A stretch of 64,000 bases of DNA. Source: Zwartia panacis. Its GTDB lineage: Bacteria; Pseudomonadota; Gammaproteobacteria; Burkholderiales; Burkholderiaceae_B. The DNA lies in NCBI RefSeq assembly GCF_030410395.1, contig NZ_JAUHHF010000003.1:248001-312000 (forward strand), in the 5' to 3' direction. Below are positions 16,382 to 25,952 of the stretch, in pieces. Each line of letters starts with the position of its first letter. Position 1 is the first letter of the stretch. The notes under the pieces are model-generated. The model had not been told where the DNA came from. It did not search any database and saw only the letters and a program-made list of their open reading frames with translations. Both the position numbers and the translations under genes were made by a program.

Positions 16382-17686
16382 TTACTTGATATTACTGCAG
16401 CCATTCTCCACAGGTTTACCTGCGATACGATCCTTGACCCACTCGAGATACATAGGCGCCGATACACCAGGGGTTGTAAAGTGCGTCTGCTCACCCGGTA
16501 ACTGAATTCTCGCTACGTTCGCGCCTATTGAGCACATCTGCTTTTGATAGATTTCATGCATCACTGGGGGCACAGTGACATCTTTTGTTCCCCAGTAAAT
16601 CACGACAGGTGCCACAGGTTTGACTGGCTTAACGCTTCCATCAACAAAGGCCTGGATCCATGCCAAGGTGTTGCTTGCCTGTGGCTTCAACAGTGATTTG
16701 TAACTGTCTCCGTAAGCATAGTTAAACGAATCCGCCATGACATGCACACACTTATTGCTGGATAGTTGATCCGCAACCTTGGCACCCTCTTCAGTCAGCA
16801 CGTCTGTCAATTTGAGATGAGGATATGCAGCCTGAGTGCCCCAGAGTCCCATCATAAAATGGGTGAACAAAAATACATTCGGTACGTTCTCAGCGACAAA
16901 CTCCTTCATGAGCTTATCCGCTCCAGCTTGGTCAATTTGAGATTTTGGAAGCACCGCAGCTAGGTCCTCAGGTGCCAATGCGACAAATCCAAGATACTCC
17001 AAGTTGTCCGCCGCCGTACCTTGCTGAGCTTGATATTCCGGCAAACTTGCTGCTGCAATCGTGGCGCCACCTCCCTGCGACCAACCATAGAGAAGCGTCT
17101 TCTTACCCGCACCAAGTTCTGGCATCGAGCTCGCTGCTCTGGCGGAATTAATAACATCTCTGCCATTTGTTCCCGCTACGGCATATTGATGCTTGCCGCC
17201 ACCGCCCAGTCCTTGGTAGTCGGTCGCCACAACAACGTAACCTTCATTAATAAACTCCTGACCATTTGGAATGCCAAAATCGGTCCAAGAATTTCCGTTC
17301 ATTAGAAAATACTGATTGAGGGGACGTGTTGGATCAATCACTTGTGATGGACCACAATTCTGAGCCGAGCCGGTAGTGCCGTGTGCCCAAGCAAGAATAT
17401 GTCTACCCTCTTTGGGAGCAGGCCCTACTGGAGCAATGACCAACCCTGTCGCAATGGTCTTGCGTCCTGCGACATCAGAGGAAATGTAGGCGATCTTCCA
17501 GGCTCTCGCGCCTTTGAGCGAGGTTTTAATTTCCTCCTTATGAATCACTTGTCCCAATTTTCCATCGGGAGTCATTCGCGCGACTGATTCATAAAATGGA
17601 GGCAAAGGAGGCTCTGCTTGACTGGCTGAGGTAAACATCACCGAAGAACCCATGACCAACATCAAGAAACGAATCGAATTTTTCAT
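16382..17686 (-). CDS. Secreted alpha/beta hydrolase, secretory-lipase type
   Basis: 434 residues from ATG 17686; a GTG at 17698 would add four. A signal peptide (1-24, ending SQA) is followed by an alpha/beta-hydrolase domain. The nucleophile elbow is GWSQGG, with Ser in G-x-S-x-G. DYQGLGGGGKH and a late VIYWGTKDVTVPP block supply the probable Asp, and QTHFTTPG the probable His. It resembles the LIP family of secreted lipases/esterases; the natural ester is unknown. It follows the 2Fe-2S gene on the same strand after 76 bases and may be the last gene of that operon. A terminator lies just beyond its stop. Confidence 0.82.
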   Translation of the reverse strand: MKNSIRFLMLVMGSSVMFTSASQAEPPLPPFYESVARMTPDGKLGQVIHKEEIKTSLKGARAWKIAYISSDVAGRKTIATGLVIAPVGPAPKEGRHILAWAHGTTGSAQNCGPSQVIDPTRPLNQYFLMNGNSWTDFGIPNGQEFINEGYVVVATDYQGLGGGGKHQYAVAGTNGRDVINSARAASSMPELGAGKKTLLYGWSQGGGATIAAASLPEYQAQQGTAADNLEYLGFVALAPEDLAAVLPKSQIDQAGADKLMKEFVAENVPNVFLFTHFMMGLWGTQAAYPHLKLTDVLTEEGAKVADQLSSNKCVHVMADSFNYAYGDSYKSLLKPQASNTLAWIQAFVDGSVKPVKPVAPVVIYWGTKDVTVPPVMHEIYQKQMCSIGANVARIQLPGEQTHFTTPGVSAPMYLEWVKDRIAGKPVENGCSNIK

Positions 17687-17762
17687 GAAAAATACCACTC
17701 AGGTATGTGAATGACCAGAACGATCCAGATTGTAATAGTGAAACATAGAGAGCAGGCTGTTT

Positions 17763-18284
17763 CTATCGAATCACTAATCCTTGAGTATTCATCAATACCT
17801 CTTTGATCGCGTCATGATATTTTCCATATCCCGAGCATCTGCACAGATGATCACCCATGCTATCCATCACGGTTTGATTGAGATCGGAATATTTGACAGG
17901 ATTTCTCTTAAGCTGATCCATCAACAGCGTGATGCCCATCAAAAATCCCGGTGTACAGTAGCCACACTGAAACGAGAAATGACTCAACAACGCTTGCTGC
18001 TGGACGGACAAAACATCTCCTGACGACAATCCTTCGACAGTCATGATGTTCATCCCCTGTAGACCAACAGCAGGCATCAAACATGCTTGCATTCTTTGCA
18101 GCCCCTGGTCACCGGACGCACTTACCGCGACCGTACAGGCTTTGCAAATACCGATCCCGCAAGAGACTTTAGTCCCGGTCAGTCCAAGCTTCTCGTGCAA
18201 AAAATCAGCCAGACTAATGTCAGCATTGGCTTGTCCTTGAACGTCCTTACCGTTGACTTTCAGTTGAATGTTGATTTGAGTCAT
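17763..18284 (-). CDS. 2Fe-2S subunit of a molybdenum hydroxylase
   Basis: 173 residues. The N-terminal plant-type ferredoxin domain carries the motif CGIGICKAC plus a fourth Cys about 20 residues on. The C-terminal helical domain carries CGYC and CRCSGYGKY. These are the two 2Fe-2S cluster sites of the small subunit in the xanthine dehydrogenase/CoxS/isoquinoline oxidoreductase family. It passes electrons from the molybdenum site to an acceptor. There is no signal peptide; family precedent is export together with the Tat-bearing large subunit. It overlaps that gene by four bases (ATGA). No FAD subunit or cytochrome c gene is adjacent. Confidence 0.92.
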   Translation of the reverse strand: MTQINIQLKVNGKDVQGQANADISLADFLHEKLGLTGTKVSCGIGICKACTVAVSASGDQGLQRMQACLMPAVGLQGMNIMTVEGLSSGDVLSVQQQALLSHFSFQCGYCTPGFLMGITLLMDQLKRNPVKYSDLNQTVMDSMGDHLCRCSGYGKYHDAIKEVLMNTQGLVIR

Positions 18285-21007
18285 GTCGATAACGCTTTTT
18301 TAACGTCCGCTTGTCTGATGGGTAATGATTTAAAGCGATATTGAGTGGCATCCGCCAGAGCATTCACAATCGCGGCAGAAATGGGATTAAAAACGACTTC
18401 GGACATGCCTCTTGGCTCATCCCCCTGCGTTGCGTCAAGAATATTGAATTTCGCGACACCCACAGCGCACTCTCTGGCGGTGGGTAATTTATAAAGGTGC
18501 AAATTGAATTCGCCTTGCCCGGCAGACTGGTTATCAAGGGAAAGATCTTCGGTCAAGGTTTGACCAATTCCCATCGCAAACGCACCCAGCATCTGCCCTT
18601 CGACGATCTCTTTTTGAATCGGGGGTCCACAATCCAGAAAGGTTTCCGCATCCACAACCCTGATCTCACCGGTTGATCGATTCACGGTCACCGACACAAT
18701 CGCGGCATAGGAAGACATGCGATTCGCATCACCATTCAAAGAGCGTAATGGAGAATATTTAACACGTGTGCGCGGCACGGCTACATACTGATTCGCTCCT
18801 CGACGTATTGATAGCGCATCAATCTCTGTGTCATAGGATCGCTGAGAAAGCACAAAAGAAGCTTCTGCCCAACTTTCCCGATAATAACCATGCACGAGCG
18901 CACCGGTCATTAAATCGTTCTGGTAGGCTGCAGCAGCAAGCTGTGCGAATGAAAACTTGCGACCATCCTTGTAATTGAATCCATTGGCATCGAACGAATA
19001 ATCGTCTGAGCGCGATTGCGCATCTGCAGCAGGGATTCCAAGCAATAGAAAAGCTGCAGGGATCAATCCAAAATCACGAATGACTTTTGCTGCTTCAAGC
19101 ACTGTGTGCCTGAGATGATAGGCCGATGTACTTGCCGCACTCGATATCACCAGTGATGGCGTCCAAAACGGATTCAAAGATAATTCGCCTTGCTCCTTTT
19201 CACTCTTTGCAGGAGTCGTCACTAAATTGAGTGCGTCAAAATAGTCTGTCACACCGATTTGAACTTCATCGGCCGGACGACCAAAAATGGACGATATCGA
19301 TAGAGACAGAGTCGTTGCCGAGCCATTGCCCATATCAACGCTCGGTGTGTAAAGCTTGATCATGCCGTTTGGAGAAATCTCAACTCCGGCAAGACATCCA
19401 TTCTCATGCTTTCCAAAGGTCTTGAACGCCGCAGCAAATCCAGTCCCATAAAGGATCTCAGAATTGCTTTTCTGCTTTTTATGACTTGCACGATCACGCC
19501 AAAGCGATGACTGACGCGCTGCCGTCAGCACTTTTTGCGCATGCGTCGGAATGACAAGCTGGACACCCGTCTGTGTATAGGGGTTTCCTGGTAGACAGTT
19601 TTTCAGCCTGATCTCGATTGGATCCATCTTGAGCGCTTGCGCAGCTTCATCAATCAGACACTCAAGGGCGAATGAAGACTGAAATGATCCAAAGCCTCTC
19701 ATGGACCCAGCTGGAATATTCTTACTAGCGTTTGCGACAGCATCGATCTGGGAGCGGGGGAAATGATAGGCACCTGAGGCGTTTCTTGCTCCGACACTTT
19801 GCACGGCGAAACTATAGTTATTTTGACCCCCCCCATCCAAGGTCATTTCTGATCGTAGATATTGAAATTGTCCGTTCGAATCCACTGCCATGGAGATGTC
19901 TGTTTTCGAAGCATGTCTTTTCAAACCGCCTTGAAACTGATCTGAGCGAGTATGAACGATTCGATGGCTCACATCCGGCTCAGCCAGCGCGGCTATCGCC
20001 AGATGCAATGAAAAATCAGAACTGTCCTTACCGCCAAACCCCCCGCCAAGAAAACAGCAATGAACAACAATACGTTTAATCGGGGGAGTATTAGCCTTGG
20101 AAAAGAACGCCTCAATCGCGACCGCATCCTCTTGGGGTGACTGCGTGCCTAAAACGAGCGACAGCGTCTGACTCTTGCTGTCATACCATGACAATCCGTT
20201 TTCAGGCTCCAGGAACATGGGATCAACAGACTGTGTAGAGTAGGAAGACTTGAGCTTGAGCCAACCAGACTGATCCAGTTCATCTTGAATTTTTTGGCTG
20301 TAGCGATTTGTCAGGGCCTGATATCTATCTTTAGCCAGCAAGGCAGCAGAGGTATCGGTGAAATCAGTGCCCGGCACATCTTTCATAAATGAAAATTCGG
20401 GTTCCCGTCCTTTCCCCTGATAAAAAACAAAGCTGCTCGATCCGTAATTAGGCTCTGCCAATTGCGGTGAGTTGCCCTCATACTGGATATAGCGCTTAAG
20501 TTCGGGGAGTTTTGACTTTACCGCCAAAAAGTCATCGACACTTTTGAAAGAAATCAGTGCAATTGGCTGTCCAAAATAAGCGGGACTAGCCCCTGGAGAC
20601 ACATAAAATTCAGGCTTTAAAAAGGGAGGAGCACCCAAACATCCCCATTGATTCAGATCTTGCCCCGTCACCAGTTTGAAATCGCCATACTGCTGCCGCA
20701 TCTGCTCAAGATCGAGACCCTTGTAGACGAGGTCGACTCTGGGCGCCCGGAGAATGACACCACGCCTTTCATTGGTTGGCCAGCCAGGAAAATCTTTTGC
20801 GCGAAAATCAATGGCATAAATCTTTCCACCTGTTGCCTTGATCCGCCCCTCATACAACTGTTTACCCGCCAAACTCTGGCTCGCCAGTGCTGCCTGACCT
20901 GGCAATGGAGATGAAAAGGCATTTCCAGGATTCAGGTAACGGATAACGATCGCAGCCACACCGGTGCGATAGCTTGTCTTGAGAAATTCTCTTCTATTTA
21001 AGATCAT
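18281..21007 (-). CDS. Molybdopterin subunit of a xanthine-dehydrogenase-family enzyme, Tat-exported
   Basis: 908 residues. The N-terminus has NRREFLK and a hydrophobic stretch, a clear twin-arginine signal, so the folded enzyme acts in the periplasm. The body matches the large subunits of molybdenum hydroxylases of the IorB type: GGGFGGKDSSDFSLH near the cofactor, RGFGSFQSSFALECLIDEAA, and a C-terminal catalytic-glutamate block GMSEVVFNP in place of the more common GxGEPP. Such enzymes hydroxylate purines, N-heterocycles or aldehydes with water as the oxygen source. Co-transcription with a nucleoside-hydrolase-like lipoprotein suggests a purine base or related ring as substrate; that is inference. 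It overlaps the unknown gene upstream by 14 bases. Confidence 0.9.
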   Translation of the reverse strand: MILNRREFLKTSYRTGVAAIVIRYLNPGNAFSSPLPGQAALASQSLAGKQLYEGRIKATGGKIYAIDFRAKDFPGWPTNERRGVILRAPRVDLVYKGLDLEQMRQQYGDFKLVTGQDLNQWGCLGAPPFLKPEFYVSPGASPAYFGQPIALISFKSVDDFLAVKSKLPELKRYIQYEGNSPQLAEPNYGSSSFVFYQGKGREPEFSFMKDVPGTDFTDTSAALLAKDRYQALTNRYSQKIQDELDQSGWLKLKSSYSTQSVDPMFLEPENGLSWYDSKSQTLSLVLGTQSPQEDAVAIEAFFSKANTPPIKRIVVHCCFLGGGFGGKDSSDFSLHLAIAALAEPDVSHRIVHTRSDQFQGGLKRHASKTDISMAVDSNGQFQYLRSEMTLDGGGQNNYSFAVQSVGARNASGAYHFPRSQIDAVANASKNIPAGSMRGFGSFQSSFALECLIDEAAQALKMDPIEIRLKNCLPGNPYTQTGVQLVIPTHAQKVLTAARQSSLWRDRASHKKQKSNSEILYGTGFAAAFKTFGKHENGCLAGVEISPNGMIKLYTPSVDMGNGSATTLSLSISSIFGRPADEVQIGVTDYFDALNLVTTPAKSEKEQGELSLNPFWTPSLVISSAASTSAYHLRHTVLEAAKVIRDFGLIPAAFLLLGIPAADAQSRSDDYSFDANGFNYKDGRKFSFAQLAAAAYQNDLMTGALVHGYYRESWAEASFVLSQRSYDTEIDALSIRRGANQYVAVPRTRVKYSPLRSLNGDANRMSSYAAIVSVTVNRSTGEIRVVDAETFLDCGPPIQKEIVEGQMLGAFAMGIGQTLTEDLSLDNQSAGQGEFNLHLYKLPTARECAVGVAKFNILDATQGDEPRGMSEVVFNPISAAIVNALADATQYRFKSLPIRQADVKKALST

Positions 21008-22070
21008 CGAGAGTTTTAGCTCCAGGACCTGGGGTGACTAAAGCAGGCCATTGTTTGGATCCGAATGGTACTAAGGGGGGCAGAAATGCTTCACGACCTC
21101 GTTTTTGCATTTCAGCAATGATTGCTTTTCTGGCATCCCCACCCATCAGCTCATAATCCATCAACGACTTATTCCCGAAAAAAACATCCCCGGTAATACG
21201 ATCCGAAGCAATGCGGGAGACAGCGGTCAACATATCCTGTGGAGTCGTTGTAAAGGAGGTGGTTTCGATTAACATTAATCTGTCATTGATCGCTTGCGGA
21301 CCAAAGTATTGAGCTAATACGCTAAATAATATGTTGTTTTGCCGGGCGACATAAATCGTGTTGCTGGCACCGTAGGTTTTATCCCAATCATTGCCTAGAT
21401 CAGCTTTCCATTTATCCAGTACGCCCATCCAGTGTTGGACTTGCGTTTGCGCAGCCCAGCCGATAATCAACTTTAGATCAGGGCCGGTCTTTCTGGCAAA
21501 GTCCTGCAAATCCTCTGGGCTCAGTTGATTTTTCGACAAACACAAGGTCAGATAATCACTGTTGGCTTTAAGAATATTCCTGACGACAGGTCTCCAGGAT
21601 TCGTTCATTTCAACTTGACTCAAACTCGCCAAAGCTTTGTTTGTATCAGTGAGGTAAGTTTCTAAAGGCGCCTTCCATCCCATCGAATCTTTTTTATTTA
21701 AATATTGCAAAACGATCTGAGAAATCGCCATTGTGCTGTGCCCGGTCGACTTCAGTATCTGATAGATCACTGGCACGGAGGGGGCATGCTCGACTTCCTT
21801 TCCAGGCCGATAGAGCATCATTTTTCCACCAGTACCCGAGAAAAGTCCAAGGATCAATGGATGATTGGAAAGGAAGCGTGTCTGAAAGTCTCCTAAAGCC
21901 TGTTCATAGAGTGTAAACATGCCGACATTCAGTTCAAGAATGCTATTTAACGCTGCATCCTTCGACGCTTGAGTGTTGGCAGGCGTTTCTGTTTTTGCGG
22001 CATGCGCAGTAACCGAGTTAAACAGCATGACGCTAGCGATCGTAAGCGTCAAAAAACTAGATTTTTTCAT
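20994..22070 (-). CDS. Exported protein of unknown function in molybdenum hydroxylase operon
   Basis: 358 residues, not recognised. A Sec signal peptide (1-24, AHA-AK) precedes a mostly helical, Leu- and Gln-rich protein with several Trp. There is no CxxCH haem motif and only one cysteine, so it is not the cytochrome subunit one might expect here. It lies between the nucleoside-hydrolase gene (ATGA overlap of four bases) and the molybdopterin gene (14-base overlap), so it is tightly co-translated with both. Possible roles are a periplasmic chaperone or maturation factor for the molybdenum enzyme, or a substrate-handling protein. Confidence 0.75.
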   Translation of the reverse strand: MKKSSFLTLTIASVMLFNSVTAHAAKTETPANTQASKDAALNSILELNVGMFTLYEQALGDFQTRFLSNHPLILGLFSGTGGKMMLYRPGKEVEHAPSVPVIYQILKSTGHSTMAISQIVLQYLNKKDSMGWKAPLETYLTDTNKALASLSQVEMNESWRPVVRNILKANSDYLTLCLSKNQLSPEDLQDFARKTGPDLKLIIGWAAQTQVQHWMGVLDKWKADLGNDWDKTYGASNTIYVARQNNILFSVLAQYFGPQAINDRLMLIETTSFTTTPQDMLTAVSRIASDRITGDVFFGNKSLMDYELMGGDARKAIIAEMQKRGREAFLPPLVPFGSKQWPALVTPGPGAKTLDDLK

Positions 22071-23116
22071 TTGTACGTCTTTGCCTGATTGGTGGCTTCA
22101 GTCCATTTAGCGCGAAACTCTTGCGGACTTACTGCAGCCTCGAAATGTCCATTAGGACCACCAAGCTTTTTGAAGATTTCAGGATAGACCATGTACAGCG
22201 CAGCGGACTGATCCCATAACAATGATTTACCGCCGTAAATCTTGTTTGGCCATGTGTCGAGATTCCAACTATTGGTGTATCCAAGCAAGACCTGTTTCAG
22301 CGTATTGGGCAATCCCTCTGAATGAAGATTCTTAACCATCTCAAGAGTGGGTCCATACACCGTACCTTTGCATGCCCCTTGATTGGGGGTGGTGTCACAC
22401 TTGGAACGTGGGACATCCACATAGGTATATTTGTATTTAGGTAATTGCTCGTAAAAGACTTTCTTGCAAGCAGGCATGTCGTACTCGCAATTGAAAGAGA
22501 AATTACCGGGTCGCTGTGTCGTATCGCCCTCTAAAGCCTTACCCATGATCACGACATGATTGATTTTGGATTCGATGGCAGGACTGTAATTCACAAAAGA
22601 GGAAAACGTTCCAATGATCAACACATCTACCGTTTTACAGTTGGAAACCGCTTTGACGACTTGATTTTTATAATCAGCTTGCACGCCGGCAGGAGGCATC
22701 CCTGAAACAGTAAAGTTATTGATCCGGTTCATCAAATCACGATACTGTAGGACAAACTGTCCCCATTCAGACACAATCTTCTTTTCATCAAGATGGGTGC
22801 TTGCGCCGATAATCACGGGAATATGTCTCTGATTCGGCTCGGCAATGAGTCGGCTCAACGCTGCAGCACCTAACTCAGGTTTTGTATAGCCTTCAGAAGT
22901 GACAAAAGCCGCCACATGCTTGTTACCGATCACGAGCGGAATCGCCATCATGTCGTCGATATCAAAGTCCGTATCCACCAGCACACATTGATTGACCGAA
23001 GCCGTACTTTGCGTATTTCTTTCATCGACGCTCGCACAGCCGTGCATCAAAATTGAGACGAATGCGAGGCTGAGCCAAACGAGGGGCCTAAAGTTATTCT
23101 TTGCTATAAATTTCAT
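22067..23116 (-). CDS. Nucleoside hydrolase-like lipoprotein
   Basis: 349 residues from ATG 23116, which has GGTGAG just upstream; an in-frame TTG further up is unlikely. The N-terminus is a lipoprotein signal with the lipobox LMHGC. The mature part has DTDFDIDD, the Ca2+ and ribose-binding motif of inosine-uridine nucleoside hydrolases, then VTSEGYTKPE, PVIIGA and a C-terminal WDQSAAL block. The family cleaves N-ribosidic bonds to give a free base and a sugar. Most members are cytosolic; this one should be membrane-anchored outside the cytoplasm. It is the first gene of an operon with the unknown exported protein and the Tat-exported molybdenum hydroxylase. Confidence 0.85.
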   Translation of the reverse strand: MKFIAKNNFRPLVWLSLAFVSILMHGCASVDERNTQSTASVNQCVLVDTDFDIDDMMAIPLVIGNKHVAAFVTSEGYTKPELGAAALSRLIAEPNQRHIPVIIGASTHLDEKKIVSEWGQFVLQYRDLMNRINNFTVSGMPPAGVQADYKNQVVKAVSNCKTVDVLIIGTFSSFVNYSPAIESKINHVVIMGKALEGDTTQRPGNFSFNCEYDMPACKKVFYEQLPKYKYTYVDVPRSKCDTTPNQGACKGTVYGPTLEMVKNLHSEGLPNTLKQVLLGYTNSWNLDTWPNKIYGGKSLLWDQSAALYMVYPEIFKKLGGPNGHFEAAVSPQEFRAKWTEATNQAKTYK

Positions 23117-23243
23117 GATCTCACCAGAACCTATCGTGTGCAATATTCGCAAACTAAACGTCAAGATCCTAACAAAGTTCGATCATTGCAAAACCGACAA
23201 ATAACGACATCCAAGGGCCTGAATGCCAAGCGATTCAAATCAG

Positions 23244-24059
23244 TCAAAGATTCATTGATTGACGCTCAAGCTTGAGTTCAACAATATGCAGAAGCTTGTT
23301 GATCTTATCTTGGACAGTCGTAGAAGCCTCGTCCACAAGCAGCTTGAGTGCCCGGTTATTCAGCATGACCACCTGTTTGGCATAGCGAAGTTCAAAATTA
23401 GACTCGTGACCAAAAACAAAGTGAGCGGTTTCAATGTAACTATTGATATCACGAGTATGGGTGAACACATCTTCAGCACATTGATACGCGGTCACCAACG
23501 TTGGATTATCCCGATACTGGATGAGTGTCGCTTGCAGTTTTTTTAATGTTTCAGCACTCTCTTCGAGTAATTCAAGTTTGGAATTACCTGTTCCAAAAAT
23601 AAAGCGCTGACAAATATAAAAAATCGATACGCCCACAAAAACGCCGATGACTCTGTCCATCACAAAGGACGTCGGTGCAAAAGAGGTATAGGGCATATTC
23701 ATGTAGGTATAGCCCATGCACGTGCAGATCGTGATGATCACGATAAAGTACTTGTATGGCCGGGTGACCATGAAACCCGCTATAAGTGCGATAAAAAATG
23801 CGACGACAGGCAAATGCGAGGGATTGAATCTTAAATAGTATTCAAGACAGAACGCCACCAAAACGCCAGCTAAGGTACCCAAAAATCGATCTCTGCCCTT
23901 TTGAAAGCCAAGAAATGTGCTGAGAGGTCCTGCGGCTACCAAGGTCGAATAGACCACCCAAATACCCTGCTCCCAGTTGGTGAGTACAAAAAATAAAAAT
24001 GAAATGCCAACCATGATCGTGATCTGGTTGACGCGTGTCCGAGTCGCTACGCTAGACAT
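23244..24059 (-). CDS. FUSC-family pump, second half-protein
   Basis: 271 residues. About five to six hydrophobic helices (about 12-160) are followed by a cytoplasmic helical region. Sequence such as NWEQGIWVVYSTLVAAGP and RDRFLGTLAGVLVAF fits the second membrane block of FUSC/aromatic acid exporters (AaeB type), which are usually one chain of about 650 residues. Here the pump appears as two genes; this start overlaps the end of the first half by 13 bases in another frame. It is the last gene of an operon with an outer-membrane factor and a membrane-fusion protein, so the product should be part of a tripartite efflux complex. The substrate is unknown; aromatic carboxylates are typical. Confidence 0.78.
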   Translation of the reverse strand: MSSVATRTRVNQITIMVGISFLFFVLTNWEQGIWVVYSTLVAAGPLSTFLGFQKGRDRFLGTLAGVLVAFCLEYYLRFNPSHLPVVAFFIALIAGFMVTRPYKYFIVIITICTCMGYTYMNMPYTSFAPTSFVMDRVIGVFVGVSIFYICQRFIFGTGNSKLELLEESAETLKKLQATLIQYRDNPTLVTAYQCAEDVFTHTRDINSYIETAHFVFGHESNFELRYAKQVVMLNNRALKLLVDEASTTVQDKINKLLHIVELKLERQSMNL

Positions 24060-24961
24060 TGGTCATATCCTTCGATCATGCGATGTAAGGCTTCATGCAA
24101 CGCCTGATTGGACACTTGCAGCTGACTCAGCTGATCGTCTATATCGGAAAACTCTTTATTGTGACTCACCGCAAGTATGAGCGACTTGATCAGGGAACTC
24201 ACAAGGCGTTGCTCTTCTTCACTTGATGGATTGAGTTTGGAACATCTCAATTTGGTGCATTCATGTTGAAATTTTATGATCGACTCGTATAGAACCTGGT
24301 AAGTCTCGGGCAGTAAAGGCAGCTTTGAACGCATCATGGACATGGAACCAAGGACGATGGCCTCACTATTTTTAAAGTCCTTTGTTCCAATTCTTTTTGC
24401 ATCATTCTCCAAAACTCGAATGAAAGCGCTTTTAAATATGTTGGGCGAGAAGTTCGGAAAAAAAAGGACTGTGATCGCTCCTACAAAAGCAAACTCAACA
24501 TAGTAGAAGTAGTTGTTACCCACCGCGTTCAGATTTGTGCCTGCGCCGCCTGCCAACTGCATCAGCCCCCAAGTGATCATCATGACAGGAATAGCCGCAG
24601 TTTTGGGATTGATCGCCATAAAACGCAAAGCGAAATATGTGAAAGAAATCACCAGCAGAAACAAGCTCAGCTTGAAATAAGAAAACAGACCAAACAACAT
24701 ACTCGGAATCGCGAGAATGAATACGACACCGAATAATGTGCCAAGTTTTTTAAGTTTGGAATGAGTGGGCAACATCTCAGATGCAGCCGTGCCCACGATC
24801 GTTGTCAAGATAAAGGGCACTGAAGAGGAAGGCGCCATCAAAAAGGCGTTACAAAGAAAAAGCAAAATCGCCACCGTACCCATTTTGAGGGCAAGGGTGC
24901 GGCAGATCCAAAAAGGATCATAGGGATCTAAAAATCTATTGCTAATTGTGAAGCCGGACAT
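24047..24961 (-). CDS. FUSC-family pump, first half-protein
   Basis: 304 residues. About six hydrophobic segments (about 25-170, including SVPFILTTIVGTAASEMLP) are followed by a cytoplasmic helical domain. It resembles the N-terminal half of AaeB/FUSC exporters. The gene starts 20 bases inside the end of the membrane-fusion gene and ends 13 bases inside the second half-gene. The overlaps point to coupled translation and fixed stoichiometry. A frameshift splitting one original gene cannot be excluded, but each half has its own start, a full membrane block and a full cytoplasmic domain. Confidence 0.78.
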   Translation of the reverse strand: MSGFTISNRFLDPYDPFWICRTLALKMGTVAILLFLCNAFLMAPSSSVPFILTTIVGTAASEMLPTHSKLKKLGTLFGVVFILAIPSMLFGLFSYFKLSLFLLVISFTYFALRFMAINPKTAAIPVMMITWGLMQLAGGAGTNLNAVGNNYFYYVEFAFVGAITVLFFPNFSPNIFKSAFIRVLENDAKRIGTKDFKNSEAIVLGSMSMMRSKLPLLPETYQVLYESIIKFQHECTKLRCSKLNPSSEEEQRLVSSLIKSLILAVSHNKEFSDIDDQLSQLQVSNQALHEALHRMIEGYDQCLA

Positions 24962-25952
24962 ACGCGCTCATGCCATTAATAAGCGGATATTTCTCGTCCA
25001 CATCGTTGATTTTGATGATGACGGGTAATCTTTGTGGCAGCAATAACCATTTGTTTTCAGTCGCAACGTGTGGGGAGCCGGACAAAGGTGTATTCATTTG
25101 TCTCGAAACCCCAAAAGGATTCGCCACGACAACACCTTCAAAACTTTTTTGTCCCAAATATATTCTCGGATAAATGGTTGCCCGATCGCCAGCTTTAACG
25201 CCTGAAAGTTCGGTTTCCTCATAATTGGCCTGAATGTATGTTGCCCCATCATTGATCAAGGTAAACATCCCGCTGACTGAAGAAACATGGGTGCCGATCC
25301 CGAGAAAAACGTTTTCAATGACGCCATCCACAGGAGCGATCACAGAGGTGTATTTGAGTTCTGTCTCAGCGTTCAGCATGGCCGCTTTGAGAGCGTGCAC
25401 TTGTTTTTCTTGCATCTGCACCTGCAGACGATCAATATCGATTTGTACTTTTAAAGATTCAACCTGATTATTCTGAGCCTTGATCTTGTTTCTTAGATCC
25501 GACATATCAATTTGTGGCACACCCGCCCTGACACCGGGATGATCTTTTGCGTTGAACTGTCCTCGAAGCGTATCCAACGCAGCCTTGGCCGCCAGGAGAT
25601 TATTTTCCGAAACCTTGATCTTCTGAACGGAAACTTCATGAGAGATCAATGCTTGTTCATACTGGGCCACAGCCGACTGCAGCTTGTGCTCATAACTGGT
25701 GGGATCAAGCTTCACCAGTACATCCCCCGCTTTCACGCGCTGGCCATTTTTGACATGTACTTCTGTGACAACTCCAGAAACCCGGGGAGCGATAGGCGTC
25801 GACAGCTGAACCACGAAACCATTGTCCGTAAAATGAAAAACACCCAACAAATAATATCCAAGTATCACAAGACCACCGATCAAAAATACGATGGTGGTGA
25901 ATTTTGGTTTTTGCATGCTGGCCCGCTTGACGTTATTTTTGGGTGTTGTCAC
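24942..25952 (-). CDS. Membrane-fusion protein, HlyD/EmrA/AaeA type
   Basis: 336 residues from GTG 25952, which has AGGA seven bases upstream. A TTG at 25967 and an ATG at 25916 are alternatives. One N-terminal membrane helix (about 20-38) is followed by the first half of a lipoyl/barrel-sandwich domain (IAPRVSGVVTEVHVKNGQRV), a coiled-coil hairpin (about 90-190) and the second half with SVIAPVDGVIENV. The protein should bridge the FUSC pump in the inner membrane to the outer-membrane factor encoded upstream. It overlaps the first FUSC gene by 20 bases. Confidence 0.9.
   Translation of the reverse strand: MTTPKNNVKRASMQKPKFTTIVFLIGGLVILGYYLLGVFHFTDNGFVVQLSTPIAPRVSGVVTEVHVKNGQRVKAGDVLVKLDPTSYEHKLQSAVAQYEQALISHEVSVQKIKVSENNLLAAKAALDTLRGQFNAKDHPGVRAGVPQIDMSDLRNKIKAQNNQVESLKVQIDIDRLQVQMQEKQVHALKAAMLNAETELKYTSVIAPVDGVIENVFLGIGTHVSSVSGMFTLINDGATYIQANYEETELSGVKAGDRATIYPRIYLGQKSFEGVVVANPFGVSRQMNTPLSGSPHVATENKWLLLPQRLPVIIKINDVDEKYPLINGMSAYVRLHN

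Noticed and set aside
20994-22070. Unknown exported protein as the cytochrome c subunit of the molybdenum hydroxylase
   Set aside because: It contains no CxxCH motif and only one cysteine.
24047-24059. FUSC halves as one gene broken by a sequencing error
   Set aside because: Not preferred because each half has its own start and complete domains and similar overlaps join the other genes of the operon; it cannot be excluded without reads.
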